Source of the DNA: Paenibacillus alba
GTDB lineage: Bacteria > Bacillota > Bacilli > Paenibacillales > NBRC-103111
Assembly (NCBI RefSeq): GCF_013204855.1
Contig: NZ_JABMKZ010000003.1
Coordinates: 558,001-622,000, forward strand
Reading direction: 5' to 3'
DNA length: 64,000 nt
Part shown: positions 17,273 through 23,708 of the stretch, in pieces
Layout: each line of letters starts with the position of its first letter
Position numbering within the stretch: the stretch's first letter is position 1
Position numbers and translations under genes: made by a program
Notes under the pieces: model-generated
The model's input: only the letters and a program-made list of their open reading frames with translations
Databases searched by the model: none
Told to the model about the DNA's origin: nothing

Positions 17273-19126
17273 ATGAATATTAGCGGTCTTATTCGTAACT
17301 TGGTCGGGGATTTAACCGCATCAGATAGCAAGGTGCTTGAATTAAAGGTAGGACAAATCGTAAAAGGTGTCGTGCTTCAGCTGCTTGGCGATCAAGAAGC
17401 ATTGTTAAACATCGGCGGTGTGCAAGTTCGTGCTAAGCTGGAGACTCCTCTTAAGCAAGGGGATGTTACGATGCTGCAGGTACAGCCGGAATCTTCAAAG
17501 GGCGGTCAAGTATTACTAAAACCTTTAACTGCTTCCGATGTACTCATTGCTGAAGATTCTATTAGCGAGCTGCTGAAGGCATTCACAGTGAAGGATACGG
17601 CTGGCAATCGTTCGATGGTGCAGCACATGCAGCAAGAAGGTATTCCGGTTACCAAGGAAAATGTCAAGGCATTCGATACCTTGATGCGCAGCCTGCCTGA
17701 AGGGGCGAATAAGGAGGACTGGACACAAGCGGCTGTACTTGCCTATAAAAAAGGATTGCCGCTTACTACGGAGACGGTAGGGGCCTTGAAACAGGTGACG
17801 ACAGGGCCACCTGTAGGACAAGTACTGGAACAGCTTGAGCAGCAGGCTGCGGCGCTTGTTGAGCAGGATCCGGCACATCCTGCTGCTGATACGGCTAAGC
17901 AGGTTGTGGCGCTGCTCAAGGAGCTGCGGGCTTCCGCCGCAGCAACATGGCCTGCGCGGCCGCCGGAGGCGCCGGCCGAGACCGTGGAGCCAGCTGCTTC
18001 GCAGGCTGGCTCTTCCGGGAAAACGGCGGCTCCCGCAGTACTGCCGCCTGTAAGCGGCAGCGCGCCTGCGCCTGCTGCCGTCGTAACGGCTCCGCCCGCT
18101 GCTGTGCTAGCGGCGGGCTATAGTGCCTCCGCAGCTGCGCCAAGCGCGGAGAGTGCTGCCGGGGCGCAGCCGGCAGCGGACAAGCCGGCCGCCCGCCCTG
18201 CGGGAGCGGCCGAGCCGCCGCAGGCTCAGGTGCGCAGCGCTGAGCCTGCACGAGAAAGCGAACCGCCGCCGAAGGCGGGTTCGCCAGCACTTGAGCAGCC
18301 GCCTGCGAAGCAGAAGGCGGCTGGCGAAACCGAGGCGCAGGCGCGCAGCGCAGCGCCGACCCGGCATGCGGCTGATCCGGAGACTAACTGGATCAGCCGC
18401 ATGCTCAAAGCCGTTGGCGTGGAACACGAGGCTCATCTAGCAGCGAAGCTGGACGAGCGGGCAGATCCACTTATGCGAGTACGCACGGACACGAGCGAGC
18501 AGCTCGCTAATTTGATCGCCACAGGCTCCCAGCAAGATGACGCTGTCAAGCCTGCCGCTGATACCTTGAAGAGTCTGCTGCTGCAGCTGACCGCTTCGGA
18601 CGACACGCCAGCGCCGCTCAAAGAAGCGGCGCAGCAAGCCATTGGGCAAGTGACAGGGCAGCAGCTCATGTTAAGCGGTGACAAAACCGCCATGTTTGCA
18701 CATATGACCTTATTCGTCCCCTTCATGGATGGCACTGGACAGCAGTCTGCTGCTATACATATTCAATCCCGCAAGGGAAAACGCGGAGAAGTGGATGCAA
18801 GCAATTGTCGGTTGCTTTTTGATTTGCAAATGAAAATCATGGGGAATACACTGCTGGATGTACAAGTTGTGAATAAAATCGTTTCGCTGAATATTCATAA
18901 TGATCATCCGGCCTTAGCTCCGTTAATGGAGGAATCCAAAGAAGAAATAACGGCGGCGATGAACAAAGCGGGTTATCAATTTATTTCGCTGAAATGTTCA
19001 CCATACCCACAACCACTTGCCCAGAAAGAAAATGAAGCAGCCAAACAAGGCGTATCCGACGGCCGAGTAGATCTTCGAGATCTCTTTCAGCCGAAGACCT
19101 ACAAAGGAGTGGACTTCCGAGCATGA
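17273..19126 (+). CDS. ylqG: FliK-like protein (YlqG type), hook-length-control domain protein
   Basis: A 617-residue protein in the YlqG position (rnhB-ylqG-ylqH). The N-terminal part (about 1-200) has a small beta-rich region, VGQIVKGVVLQLLGDQEA. Residues about 200-380 are an Ala/Pro-rich, low-complexity linker. The C-terminal 150 residues resemble the hook-length-control (Flg_hook) fold seen in FliK. Function is unknown; the FliK-like architecture, the neighbouring FlhB-domain gene and the sigma-D promoter point to flagellar export. The linker DNA (about 17.87-18.70 kb) is strikingly GC-rich. The ATG follows GAGGTGA; a GTG three codons upstream overlaps that site. Confidence 0.75.
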   Translation: MNISGLIRNLVGDLTASDSKVLELKVGQIVKGVVLQLLGDQEALLNIGGVQVRAKLETPLKQGDVTMLQVQPESSKGGQVLLKPLTASDVLIAEDSISELLKAFTVKDTAGNRSMVQHMQQEGIPVTKENVKAFDTLMRSLPEGANKEDWTQAAVLAYKKGLPLTTETVGALKQVTTGPPVGQVLEQLEQQAAALVEQDPAHPAADTAKQVVALLKELRASAAATWPARPPEAPAETVEPAASQAGSSGKTAAPAVLPPVSGSAPAPAAVVTAPPAAVLAAGYSASAAAPSAESAAGAQPAADKPAARPAGAAEPPQAQVRSAEPARESEPPPKAGSPALEQPPAKQKAAGETEAQARSAAPTRHAADPETNWISRMLKAVGVEHEAHLAAKLDERADPLMRVRTDTSEQLANLIATGSQQDDAVKPAADTLKSLLLQLTASDDTPAPLKEAAQQAIGQVTGQQLMLSGDKTAMFAHMTLFVPFMDGTGQQSAAIHIQSRKGKRGEVDASNCRLLFDLQMKIMGNTLLDVQVVNKIVSLNIHNDHPALAPLMEESKEEITAAMNKAGYQFISLKCSPYPQPLAQKENEAAKQGVSDGRVDLRDLFQPKTYKGVDFRA

Positions 19127-19434
19127 CGAATCCCAGGAATCCATCCACGAAGCCTGAAGCGACACCAATTAAAAAAGCAGTAGCTCTCCGCTATTCACCG
19201 GAAATGCAAAAAGCCCCTACGCTAATTGCCAAAGGCAAGGGACATATGGCGGAAGCAATTTTACAAAAGGCCAAAGAGAACGGCATCCCGATTCAAGAGG
19301 ATTCTTCCTTGGTAGAAGTGCTGTCTAAGCTTGATTTGGATCAAGAAATTCCTCCGGAATTGTATCAGTTGGTTGCTGAGGTGCTTAGCTTCATCTATCG
19401 TTCCGATAATCGAATGAGACCAAAGAGGGAATGA
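19123..19434 (+). CDS. ylqH: FlhB cytoplasmic-domain paralogue (YlqH/FlhX type)
   Basis: A 103-residue soluble protein homologous to the cytoplasmic C-terminal domain of FlhB/EscU, the export-substrate switch. The segment AVALRYSPEMQKAPTLIAKGKG aligns (in parts) with the FlhB region after the autocleavage site, and the end EIPPELYQLVAEVLSFIYR matches FlhB SIPADLFQAVAEVLAYVYK encoded at about 52.15 kb. The NPTH cleavage motif and all membrane helices are absent. In B. subtilis YlqH can partly replace the FlhB C-domain. It overlaps ylqG by 4 bases. Confidence 0.88.
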   Translation: MTNPRNPSTKPEATPIKKAVALRYSPEMQKAPTLIAKGKGHMAEAILQKAKENGIPIQEDSSLVEVLSKLDLDQEIPPELYQLVAEVLSFIYRSDNRMRPKRE

Positions 19435-19437
19435 TGG

Positions 19438-19815
19438 ATGACAGAAATCCGAAAAGATACTAGGAAACAATTAGGGAAATTTGGCGAGGATGCGGCTGAA
19501 GCTTTTTTGATTCAACAGAATTACCTTGTATTGGCACGGAATTGGCGCTGTCGTACGGGAGAGCTTGATCTTATAGCAGAAAAAGACGATGTCTTAATTT
19601 TTGTAGAAGTCAGAACAAGAAGGAAGTCGAACCACTTTGGCACAGCGAAAGAATCGGTTGACTATCGGAAGCAGCGAAAGGTGAGGGAAATAGCTCAATT
19701 CTATTTGCATCGCTTTCAGCTGCATGAGAGGTCAGTACGCTTTGATGTTATAACGGTAGAAATTAGTGCGGATGCTGAAGCGCCTCGCATTGAACACATA
19801 GTAGGAGCCTTTTGA
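19438..19815 (+). CDS. yraN: YraN family endonuclease-like protein (UPF0102)
   Basis: A 125-residue protein with a PD-(D/E)XK-like core: RNWRCRTGELDLIAEKDDV then LIFVEVRTRR. The usual EVK is EVR here, a common variant in this family. Biochemical role is unproven; genes of this family often sit by dprA, comM and rnhB and are thought to act in DNA processing or Holliday junction metabolism. AAGAGGGA precedes the ATG. A terminator overlaps its stop codon and the accessory pocket starts right after. Confidence 0.88.
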   Translation: MTEIRKDTRKQLGKFGEDAAEAFLIQQNYLVLARNWRCRTGELDLIAEKDDVLIFVEVRTRRKSNHFGTAKESVDYRKQRKVREIAQFYLHRFQLHERSVRFDVITVEISADAEAPRIEHIVGAF

Positions 19816-19854
19816 GCGCATTGTCAATCAGACAACCATCAAAAGGTTTTTTTC
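19808..19854 (+). terminator. Intrinsic terminator overlapping the yraN stop
   Basis: A perfect 8-bp inverted repeat CCTTTTGA / TCAAAAGG (19808-19815 and 19839-19846), with an inner GTC/GAC pair, is followed by TTTTTTTC. It marks the end of the conserved block before the AT-rich accessory genes. Confidence 0.85.
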
Positions 19855-19985
19855 ATGAGCTAGCGCAGTACTGCATATGCAAAGTAGTTGTTTCAGGGAA
19901 TTTTTGTATTGCCTTCCATCGTTGGACACATGTAATATATTCTCTAGGTGCATTCATCCTAATACAGAAAGAAGCTAACATTTCT

Positions 19986-20378
19986 ATGCTGCATAATGAA
20001 AAAGTCATGAGGTTTATCTATGTTTTAAAACTAGATGATGGTCATTATTATATTGGGCAAACAGATAATCTGGAGAGACGTATTGCTAATCATGGAACGA
20101 GCATAGGTGCAACTTGGACTAACATATATAAACCAATTTCTATGATAGAAACATTATCTGTTGGTGTTTGTAATTATTTTGAAGCTAAGAATATGGAAAA
20201 TGACATTACTTTAGATTATATGCGGAAGTTTGGCTGGCAGCGAGTAAGAGGCGGAGATTTTTCTAACTCTGATGAAAGGGCTGTCTATGATAAATTATTA
20301 AAATTGAAGAAAAGAAATGTAATAAGTTTTGAAATTGAGGAACCGATCTATGGAGAGTTTGAGAACAACCAGGATTAA
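19986..20378 (+). CDS. GIY-YIG nuclease-domain protein
   Basis: A 130-residue protein with a GIY-YIG fold: FIYVLKLDDGHYYIGQT supplies Tyr12 and Tyr22, then the basic ERR at 30-32, and a later Glu (Glu66 or Glu71). The tail pattern ITLDYMRKFG...VRGGDFS belongs to a small-nuclease subgroup with a T-x3-M-x3-G-x3-VRGG-x-[FY] signature. The frame extends to 19812, but that extension is not protein-like in composition, and the ATG at 19986 follows AGAAAGAAG. Codon use is AT-rich compared with the flanks, which suggests acquisition. Substrate is unknown. Confidence 0.75.
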   Translation: MLHNEKVMRFIYVLKLDDGHYYIGQTDNLERRIANHGTSIGATWTNIYKPISMIETLSVGVCNYFEAKNMENDITLDYMRKFGWQRVRGGDFSNSDERAVYDKLLKLKKRNVISFEIEEPIYGEFENNQD

Positions 20379-20464
20379 ATCAATGATGAACGTGAAGGAA
20401 GAATGAAAACTTCCGGTTACTTGGACTTACATTCCAAAAAAATTTGCGATGAGGTTAAATTTAA

Positions 20465-20923
20465 ATGAGGAAAGTGATCTACACGTTATTCATTCTACTC
20501 ATAGCAGCATTAACAATAACAGCTTTTTGGTCAAAAAACATGGATAGCAAATTCATCGTCCCAGCTCTGAATAATTTTTATGCAGATTTTATTCAAAAAA
20601 ACTATTCAAATATGTACCAATACACGGATTTTAGTTCACATACGAAAGACACTAATTTAACGAATGAAGGAAAAGCAAGTGTGGCAGAAGGATTATTAAA
20701 TAACGACAGGCATTGGTATGGCCATATACAAAGGTATTCAATAGATAAAGTAAGTTGGCGAGGGATAAACAAAAGAAGTGCAACAGTTGCTGTAACGACA
20801 TTGGATGTAAACGGAGATGAACAAACTTTGTATGATGAAGTCATCATCAAAAGGATAAGATCAAATTGGTTTATCACAGAGTATAACTCAGGATCTCCTT
20901 GGCGAACTATGAAGTTGCCTTAA
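20465..20923 (+). CDS. Membrane-anchored or secreted hypothetical protein
   Basis: A 152-residue protein not recognised at family level. Residues 4-23 (VIYTLFILLIAALTITAF) form an uncleaved signal anchor or a signal peptide without an obvious lipobox. The mature part alternates short helices and strands and ends DEVIIKRIRSNWFITEYN, a pattern like NTF2-fold small extracytoplasmic domains (inference). GATGAGG lies upstream of the ATG. AT-rich codon use matches the GIY-YIG gene. It has its own terminator downstream. Confidence 0.65.
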   Translation: MRKVIYTLFILLIAALTITAFWSKNMDSKFIVPALNNFYADFIQKNYSNMYQYTDFSSHTKDTNLTNEGKASVAEGLLNNDRHWYGHIQRYSIDKVSWRGINKRSATVAVTTLDVNGDEQTLYDEVIIKRIRSNWFITEYNSGSPWRTMKLP

Positions 20924-20940
20924 TTTTATGAGAAATTGTC

Positions 20941-20974
20941 ACCACTTTAGGCCGCATGCCTGGGTGGTTTTTTG
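20941..20974 (+). terminator. Intrinsic terminator
   Basis: ACCAC / GTGGT outer stem (20941-20945 and 20964-20968) with an inner GGC/GCC pair, then TTTTTTG. It separates the membrane protein gene from the riboswitch transcript. Confidence 0.8.
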
Positions 20975-21068
20975 TGTTTTTTGATTTTAGGTAGTATAAA
21001 CTGCTACTTTAGAACTAGACATAATTAACTAATTATTGTAAAGTAATATTGAATGTTAAGCAGATAGT

Positions 21069-21157
21069 GCTCGACAATGGCAAACCTATCTAAAGGTGGG
21101 GACGCAAAACTAAAGGGGCTTAGTGTAAAAACACTGTGCTAGCCAGTTATCGAAAGC
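21069..21157 (+). ncRNA. Cyclic-di-GMP class I (GEMM-I) riboswitch aptamer
   Basis: The conserved core of the class I c-di-GMP aptamer is visible: GGCAAACC (21079-21086), GGGGACGCAAA (21098-21108), AAAGGGGCTTAG (21112-21123) and GCTAGCCAGTTATCG (21139-21153). Helix P2 pairs CCTATC with GGTGGG (6 bp) around a TAAA tetraloop, at the place of the usual GNRA loop. The P3 tip pairs AGTGT with ACACT around AAAA. P1 pairs CGACAAT with GTTATCG (one mismatch), extended by GCT/AGC. The base equivalent to Vc2 G20 appears to be G (21079). P1 ends one base before the GGAGG of the next gene, so control is likely at translation. Confidence 0.88.
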
Positions 21158-21170
21158 GGAGGCGACAATT

Positions 21171-21449
21171 TTGGGAACTAAGATCAAATATATTGCTGTG
21201 GTAGAATACAATGATCGTCTAACGAAAACATTTAAAGAGATCCCATTTTTTTGTGAGGAAGATAGAAATCCAAGTATCGGTGATTTTGTTGAATTATTTC
21301 AGGCTCAGGGACTTGAGATGGAAATTGTAGATTTTGCTAATATGATTTTTCAGCCAATTGATAAATCTTCAACTGAAATTGTATCTGCCAAAATCAATAG
21401 AGCATTTAAAGACTATACGCACAATGATACAAAACGGATAAGAAATTAA
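21171..21449 (+). CDS. Hypothetical protein under c-di-GMP riboswitch control
   Basis: A 92-residue protein, not recognised. The start is TTG at 21171, eight bases after a perfect GGAGG (21158-21162) that abuts the riboswitch P1 helix. There is no signal peptide or membrane segment. Composition is mixed alpha/beta with the segments IKYIAVVEYNDR and NPSIGDFVELFQAQGLEM, and a basic C-terminal tail (HNDTKRIRN). It stands alone between the riboswitch and a strong terminator, so it is the sole target of this switch. c-di-GMP control suggests a role in motility, surface or developmental behaviour, but nothing in the protein shows which. Confidence 0.75.
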   Translation: MGTKIKYIAVVEYNDRLTKTFKEIPFFCEEDRNPSIGDFVELFQAQGLEMEIVDFANMIFQPIDKSSTEIVSAKINRAFKDYTHNDTKRIRN

Positions 21450-21470
21450 AAAATGATCCAAGTAAGCAAA

Positions 21471-21518
21471 AAGAAGCAGCTCTCCAACCTTTTTAGGGGG
21501 GGCTGCTTCTTTTATTTT
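21471..21518 (+). terminator. Strong intrinsic terminator after the riboswitch gene
   Basis: A perfect 10-bp stem AAGAAGCAGC / GCTGCTTCTT (21471-21480 and 21502-21511), extended inward by TCTCC/GGGGG pairing, is followed by TTTATTTT. A complementary A-run on the other side could let it work for the minus strand as well. Confidence 0.9.
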
Positions 21519-21589
21519 GGACAAGCTGCTCTGCTCAAAATTTAGAACGTATTAAAAACATTACTGCATTCTTTTACAGTTGATTGGAC

Positions 21590-21624
21590 AAAAGAAAAAG
21601 TCAGATCAACGGATATGATCCGAC
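21590..21624 (-). terminator. Intrinsic terminator of the holin-like toxin mRNA
   Basis: Read on the minus strand, GTCGGATC pairs with GATCTGAC (8 bp, one G-U) around a 9-base loop and is followed by TTTTTCTTTT. It lies 71 bases beyond the toxin stop codon. On the plus strand the same position has an A-C mismatch and no T-run, so the element is oriented for the minus-strand transcript. Confidence 0.8.
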
Positions 21625-21636
21625 CTGTATGGCGAC

Positions 21637-21665
21637 TTGTCATTGGCGGTTTATTTTAGTATGGT
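21637..21665 (+). promoter_or_regulatory. Candidate promoter of an antisense RNA to the toxin gene
   Basis: TTGTCA (21637-21642), a 17-base spacer and TATGGT (21660-21665) on the plus strand point into the complement of the toxin gene, between its stop codon and its terminator. This is where antitoxin RNAs of the TxpA/RatA and BsrG/SR4 kind start. The -10 matches only 4 of 6 bases. Confidence 0.4.
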
Positions 21666-21671
21666 TTCAAA

Positions 21672-21825
21672 CCAAAACTAATGCCAACTTAGATTTATTT
21701 CCTCTTGTCAATGTAGGTTAACAGTGTGAGTATAAACAACCCAAATGCAAACATGATTGTCAGAGCTTGAAATATATCCATGTTCACAGCCTCCACCTTT
21801 CCAAGTAAGGTGTCCGCCTTTATAC
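21672..21825 (+). ncRNA. Putative antisense antitoxin RNA
   Basis: This is inferred from the promoter at 21637 and a hairpin CACCTT / AAGGTG (21794-21799 and 21807-21812) followed by a T-containing stretch. The RNA would be about 150 bases, complementary to the whole toxin reading frame and its ribosome-binding site. No conserved sequence confirms it; the terminator is weak. Confidence 0.3.
21695..21781 (-). CDS. Putative holin-like toxin (type I toxin-antitoxin peptide)
   Basis: A 28-codon frame encodes a peptide beginning MDIFQALTIMFAFGLF and ending LLTYIDKRK: a short polar start, one hydrophobic helix of about 18 residues and a charged tail. This is the pattern of the Firmicute putative holin-like toxins (Hol_Tox, TxpA/BsrG-type), typically M-x-x-[YF]-[EQ]-x-L-x-x-M-x-x-F-G-x-F. 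The Shine-Dalgarno AAGGTGGAGG is strong, 8 bases before the ATG. It stands alone between two plus-strand terminator structures and comM, with its own minus-strand terminator at 21590. Such peptides insert in the membrane and are held down by an antisense RNA. Confidence 0.75.
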   Translation of the reverse strand: MDIFQALTIMFAFGLFILTLLTYIDKRK

Positions 21826-21841
21826 AAGTCGTCTTATTGTA
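21782..21841 (-). promoter_or_regulatory. Leader of the toxin mRNA with Shine-Dalgarno-masking hairpin
   Basis: Upstream of the toxin ATG on the minus strand, CACCTT (plus 21807-21812) is complementary to AAGGTG (plus 21794-21799), the first part of the Shine-Dalgarno AAGGTGGAGG (plus 21790-21799). A small hairpin would partly hide the ribosome-binding site, as described for several type I toxin mRNAs. Possible -10 elements are TATAAA (plus 21819-21824) and TACAAT (plus 21836-21841); no convincing -35 is seen. From 21842 to 21944 the DNA is AT-rich with nothing else recognisable. Confidence 0.45.
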
Positions 21842-21944
21842 AAGTTTAAAGTTAAATGGATAATTATGTTAGTGCCAATGGAACTATATGTGCATTTTTA
21901 TCTTTCTACATAATTCGATCAAAATGGATATTTGGCTTATTTCT

Positions 21945-23516
21945 TTACATCTCAATCTCCTCTATACGCTGTTTTTTATCCAAATTCCTATACTGTATAG
22001 CCTCTGCCAGATGCTGCGGCAGTATTTGATCAGAGGCTTCGAGATCGGCGATGGTTAAGGCCAACCGCAGGATACGGTCATGCGCCCTTGCGCTCAAACC
22101 CAAGGCTTCAAAAGAGGCCTGAAGCAGTTGATCGCCCTCAGGGGTTAAACGACACATATGCCTCATGGATTTGCCGCTTAATTCATTGTTATGCTGAATG
22201 CCGGAACCTGCATATCGCAGCTGTTGTCGATGATGGGCGAGCATAACTTGAGCTAACATATCTTGTGAGGATAAGTTGTTCGTCTGCTCTTTTAATTGGA
22301 GATAGCTTGGTTTAGGTACTTCGACATGGAGGTCAATGCGATCAAGCAAAGGGCCGGATATTTTGGACCGATAGTGCACAATTTTGGCGGGGCTGCATAT
22401 ACAGGCATTTGTTTCTGTTTCAGCTCCGTAAAATCCGCAAGGACAAGGATTCATGGCAGCAGCTAAAATAAACTGAGAAGGAAACGTGTAAACTGCCCTC
22501 GCTCTGGCAATGGTCACATAGCGATCTTCCAGAGGCTGCCGAAGCACCTCAAGCGCATTCCGAGTAAATTCAGGCAGTTCATCAAGGAAAAGGATACCTC
22601 TGTGCGATAAACTAACCTCTCCTGGTTTGGGAATGGTGCCGCCACCGACAAGCCCGGCAGAAGAAATCGTATGGTGAGGGGCTCGGAAGGGTCTTGTACG
22701 TATGAGTGAGGAGCGATCTACAAGCTTGCCGGAGGCGCTATAAATTTTCGTAACCTCTAGGGCTTCTTTATCCGACATAGGGGGGAGAATGGAGGGCATC
22801 CGTTTCACAAGCATCGTTTTTCCTGTTCCCGGGGGGCCGATCAATAGGATGTTATGCATGCCTGCGGCAGCGATCATCATCGCACGCTTGACCTGGTGAT
22901 GTCCGTTGACATCGGCGTAATCATCGACAAAATGTTGTATCTCTGCGGATTTTATCGATAGTTCACGATATTTATTATTAATGTCATTAAATATGTATAA
23001 ATGTTCGGATTCCTTTGTCCAGCATTTGAAATCAGTGAGGTTGTTAATGGCGCACACCTCAATACCGGCAATAAGTGCAGCCTCCGCTGCATTGGCATGC
23101 GGCACATACACGCGTTTTATGCCTAGTTTTTTGGCTGCGTGGGCCATAGAGAGGACGCCTGGAATAGGACGCAGTGAGCCATCTAAGGCTAGTTCACCAA
23201 GAAATAAAGTGTGCTGAAAGCACTCAAAGGGAATCTGACTGGTCGTTATGAGAATGGCTGCCGCTATTGCCAAATCAAACGAGGAGCCTTCTTTGCGTAA
23301 ATCGGCTGGCGCTAAGTTTACCGTAATTCGGTCCATTGGGAAGCTGAAACCGCCGTTTTTGATCGAAGAACGAACCCTTTCGACAGATTCTCTCACTGCG
23401 GAATCAGGCAGTCCAACCAAATTAATCTGAGGGAGTCCACTTGATATATCGACTTCCACTTCAATGATTTGTCCTTCAATCCCTTGTAGGCATGCGCTGA
23501 TAACTTTGCCATACAT
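21945..23516 (-). CDS. comM: Mg-chelatase-like AAA+ ATPase ComM (YifB family)
   Basis: ComM is a hexameric helicase that promotes branch migration during natural transformation in Gram-negatives; the Firmicute homologues are less studied. The N-terminal ChlI-like domain (about 1-160) is followed by the AAA+ core with Walker A LLIGPPGTGKTMLV and GILFLDELPEFTRNALEVLR, a Cys-rich loop (CPCGFYGAETETNACIC) and a Mg-chelatase C-terminal domain. Length is 523 residues from the chosen ATG at 23516 (MYGKVISACLQGIEG), which follows GGAAGGTG; the frame is open for 29 more codons but family members begin here. It is the only large gene on the minus strand. Confidence 0.93.
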   Translation of the reverse strand: MYGKVISACLQGIEGQIIEVEVDISSGLPQINLVGLPDSAVRESVERVRSSIKNGGFSFPMDRITVNLAPADLRKEGSSFDLAIAAAILITTSQIPFECFQHTLFLGELALDGSLRPIPGVLSMAHAAKKLGIKRVYVPHANAAEAALIAGIEVCAINNLTDFKCWTKESEHLYIFNDINNKYRELSIKSAEIQHFVDDYADVNGHHQVKRAMMIAAAGMHNILLIGPPGTGKTMLVKRMPSILPPMSDKEALEVTKIYSASGKLVDRSSLIRTRPFRAPHHTISSAGLVGGGTIPKPGEVSLSHRGILFLDELPEFTRNALEVLRQPLEDRYVTIARARAVYTFPSQFILAAAMNPCPCGFYGAETETNACICSPAKIVHYRSKISGPLLDRIDLHVEVPKPSYLQLKEQTNNLSSQDMLAQVMLAHHRQQLRYAGSGIQHNNELSGKSMRHMCRLTPEGDQLLQASFEALGLSARAHDRILRLALTIADLEASDQILPQHLAEAIQYRNLDKKQRIEEIEM

Positions 23517-23611
23517 ACCAAAAAACACCTTCCTCTCCAATAGACGCAATTGCTCGTGCAGCTGCGAGTAGGATAAAAGGTGCTTCCTTATCGATCCATT
23601 CATTTGCTCTT

Positions 23612-23654
23612 ATTGTATATGAAAATGGTAAAATTACGCAATTCCTAATTGCGT
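23612..23654 (-). promoter_or_regulatory. comM promoter region with overlapping palindrome
   Basis: On the minus strand TTGCGT, an 18-base spacer and TACAAT (plus 23612-23617) make a moderate promoter, giving a leader of about 90 bases before the chosen ATG. A perfect inverted repeat ACGCAATT-CCT-AATTGCGT (23636-23654) covers its -35. It lies between comM and the divergent zinc-ribbon gene, so one regulator could control both. I do not recognise the operator. Confidence 0.45.
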
Positions 23655-23708
23655 TAATTACGTTTTAAATACACCCTTCATGCACATACTGGAAGATGAG
23701 GTGATGAT

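Noticed and set aside
17916-18440. Overlapping Arg/Ala-rich frames on both strands within ylqG
   Set aside because: These are shadows of the GC-rich Ala/Pro linker; none has a start signal.
19812-19985. N-terminal extension of the GIY-YIG protein from the TTG at 19812
   Set aside because: It overlaps the yraN terminator, has no ribosome site, and the added 58 residues do not look like a domain.
21016-21049. TAGACA and TAATAT as the promoter of the riboswitch transcript
   Set aside because: Spacing is 22 bases, too long for sigma-A. A promoter must exist in this AT-rich stretch, but I could not choose one.
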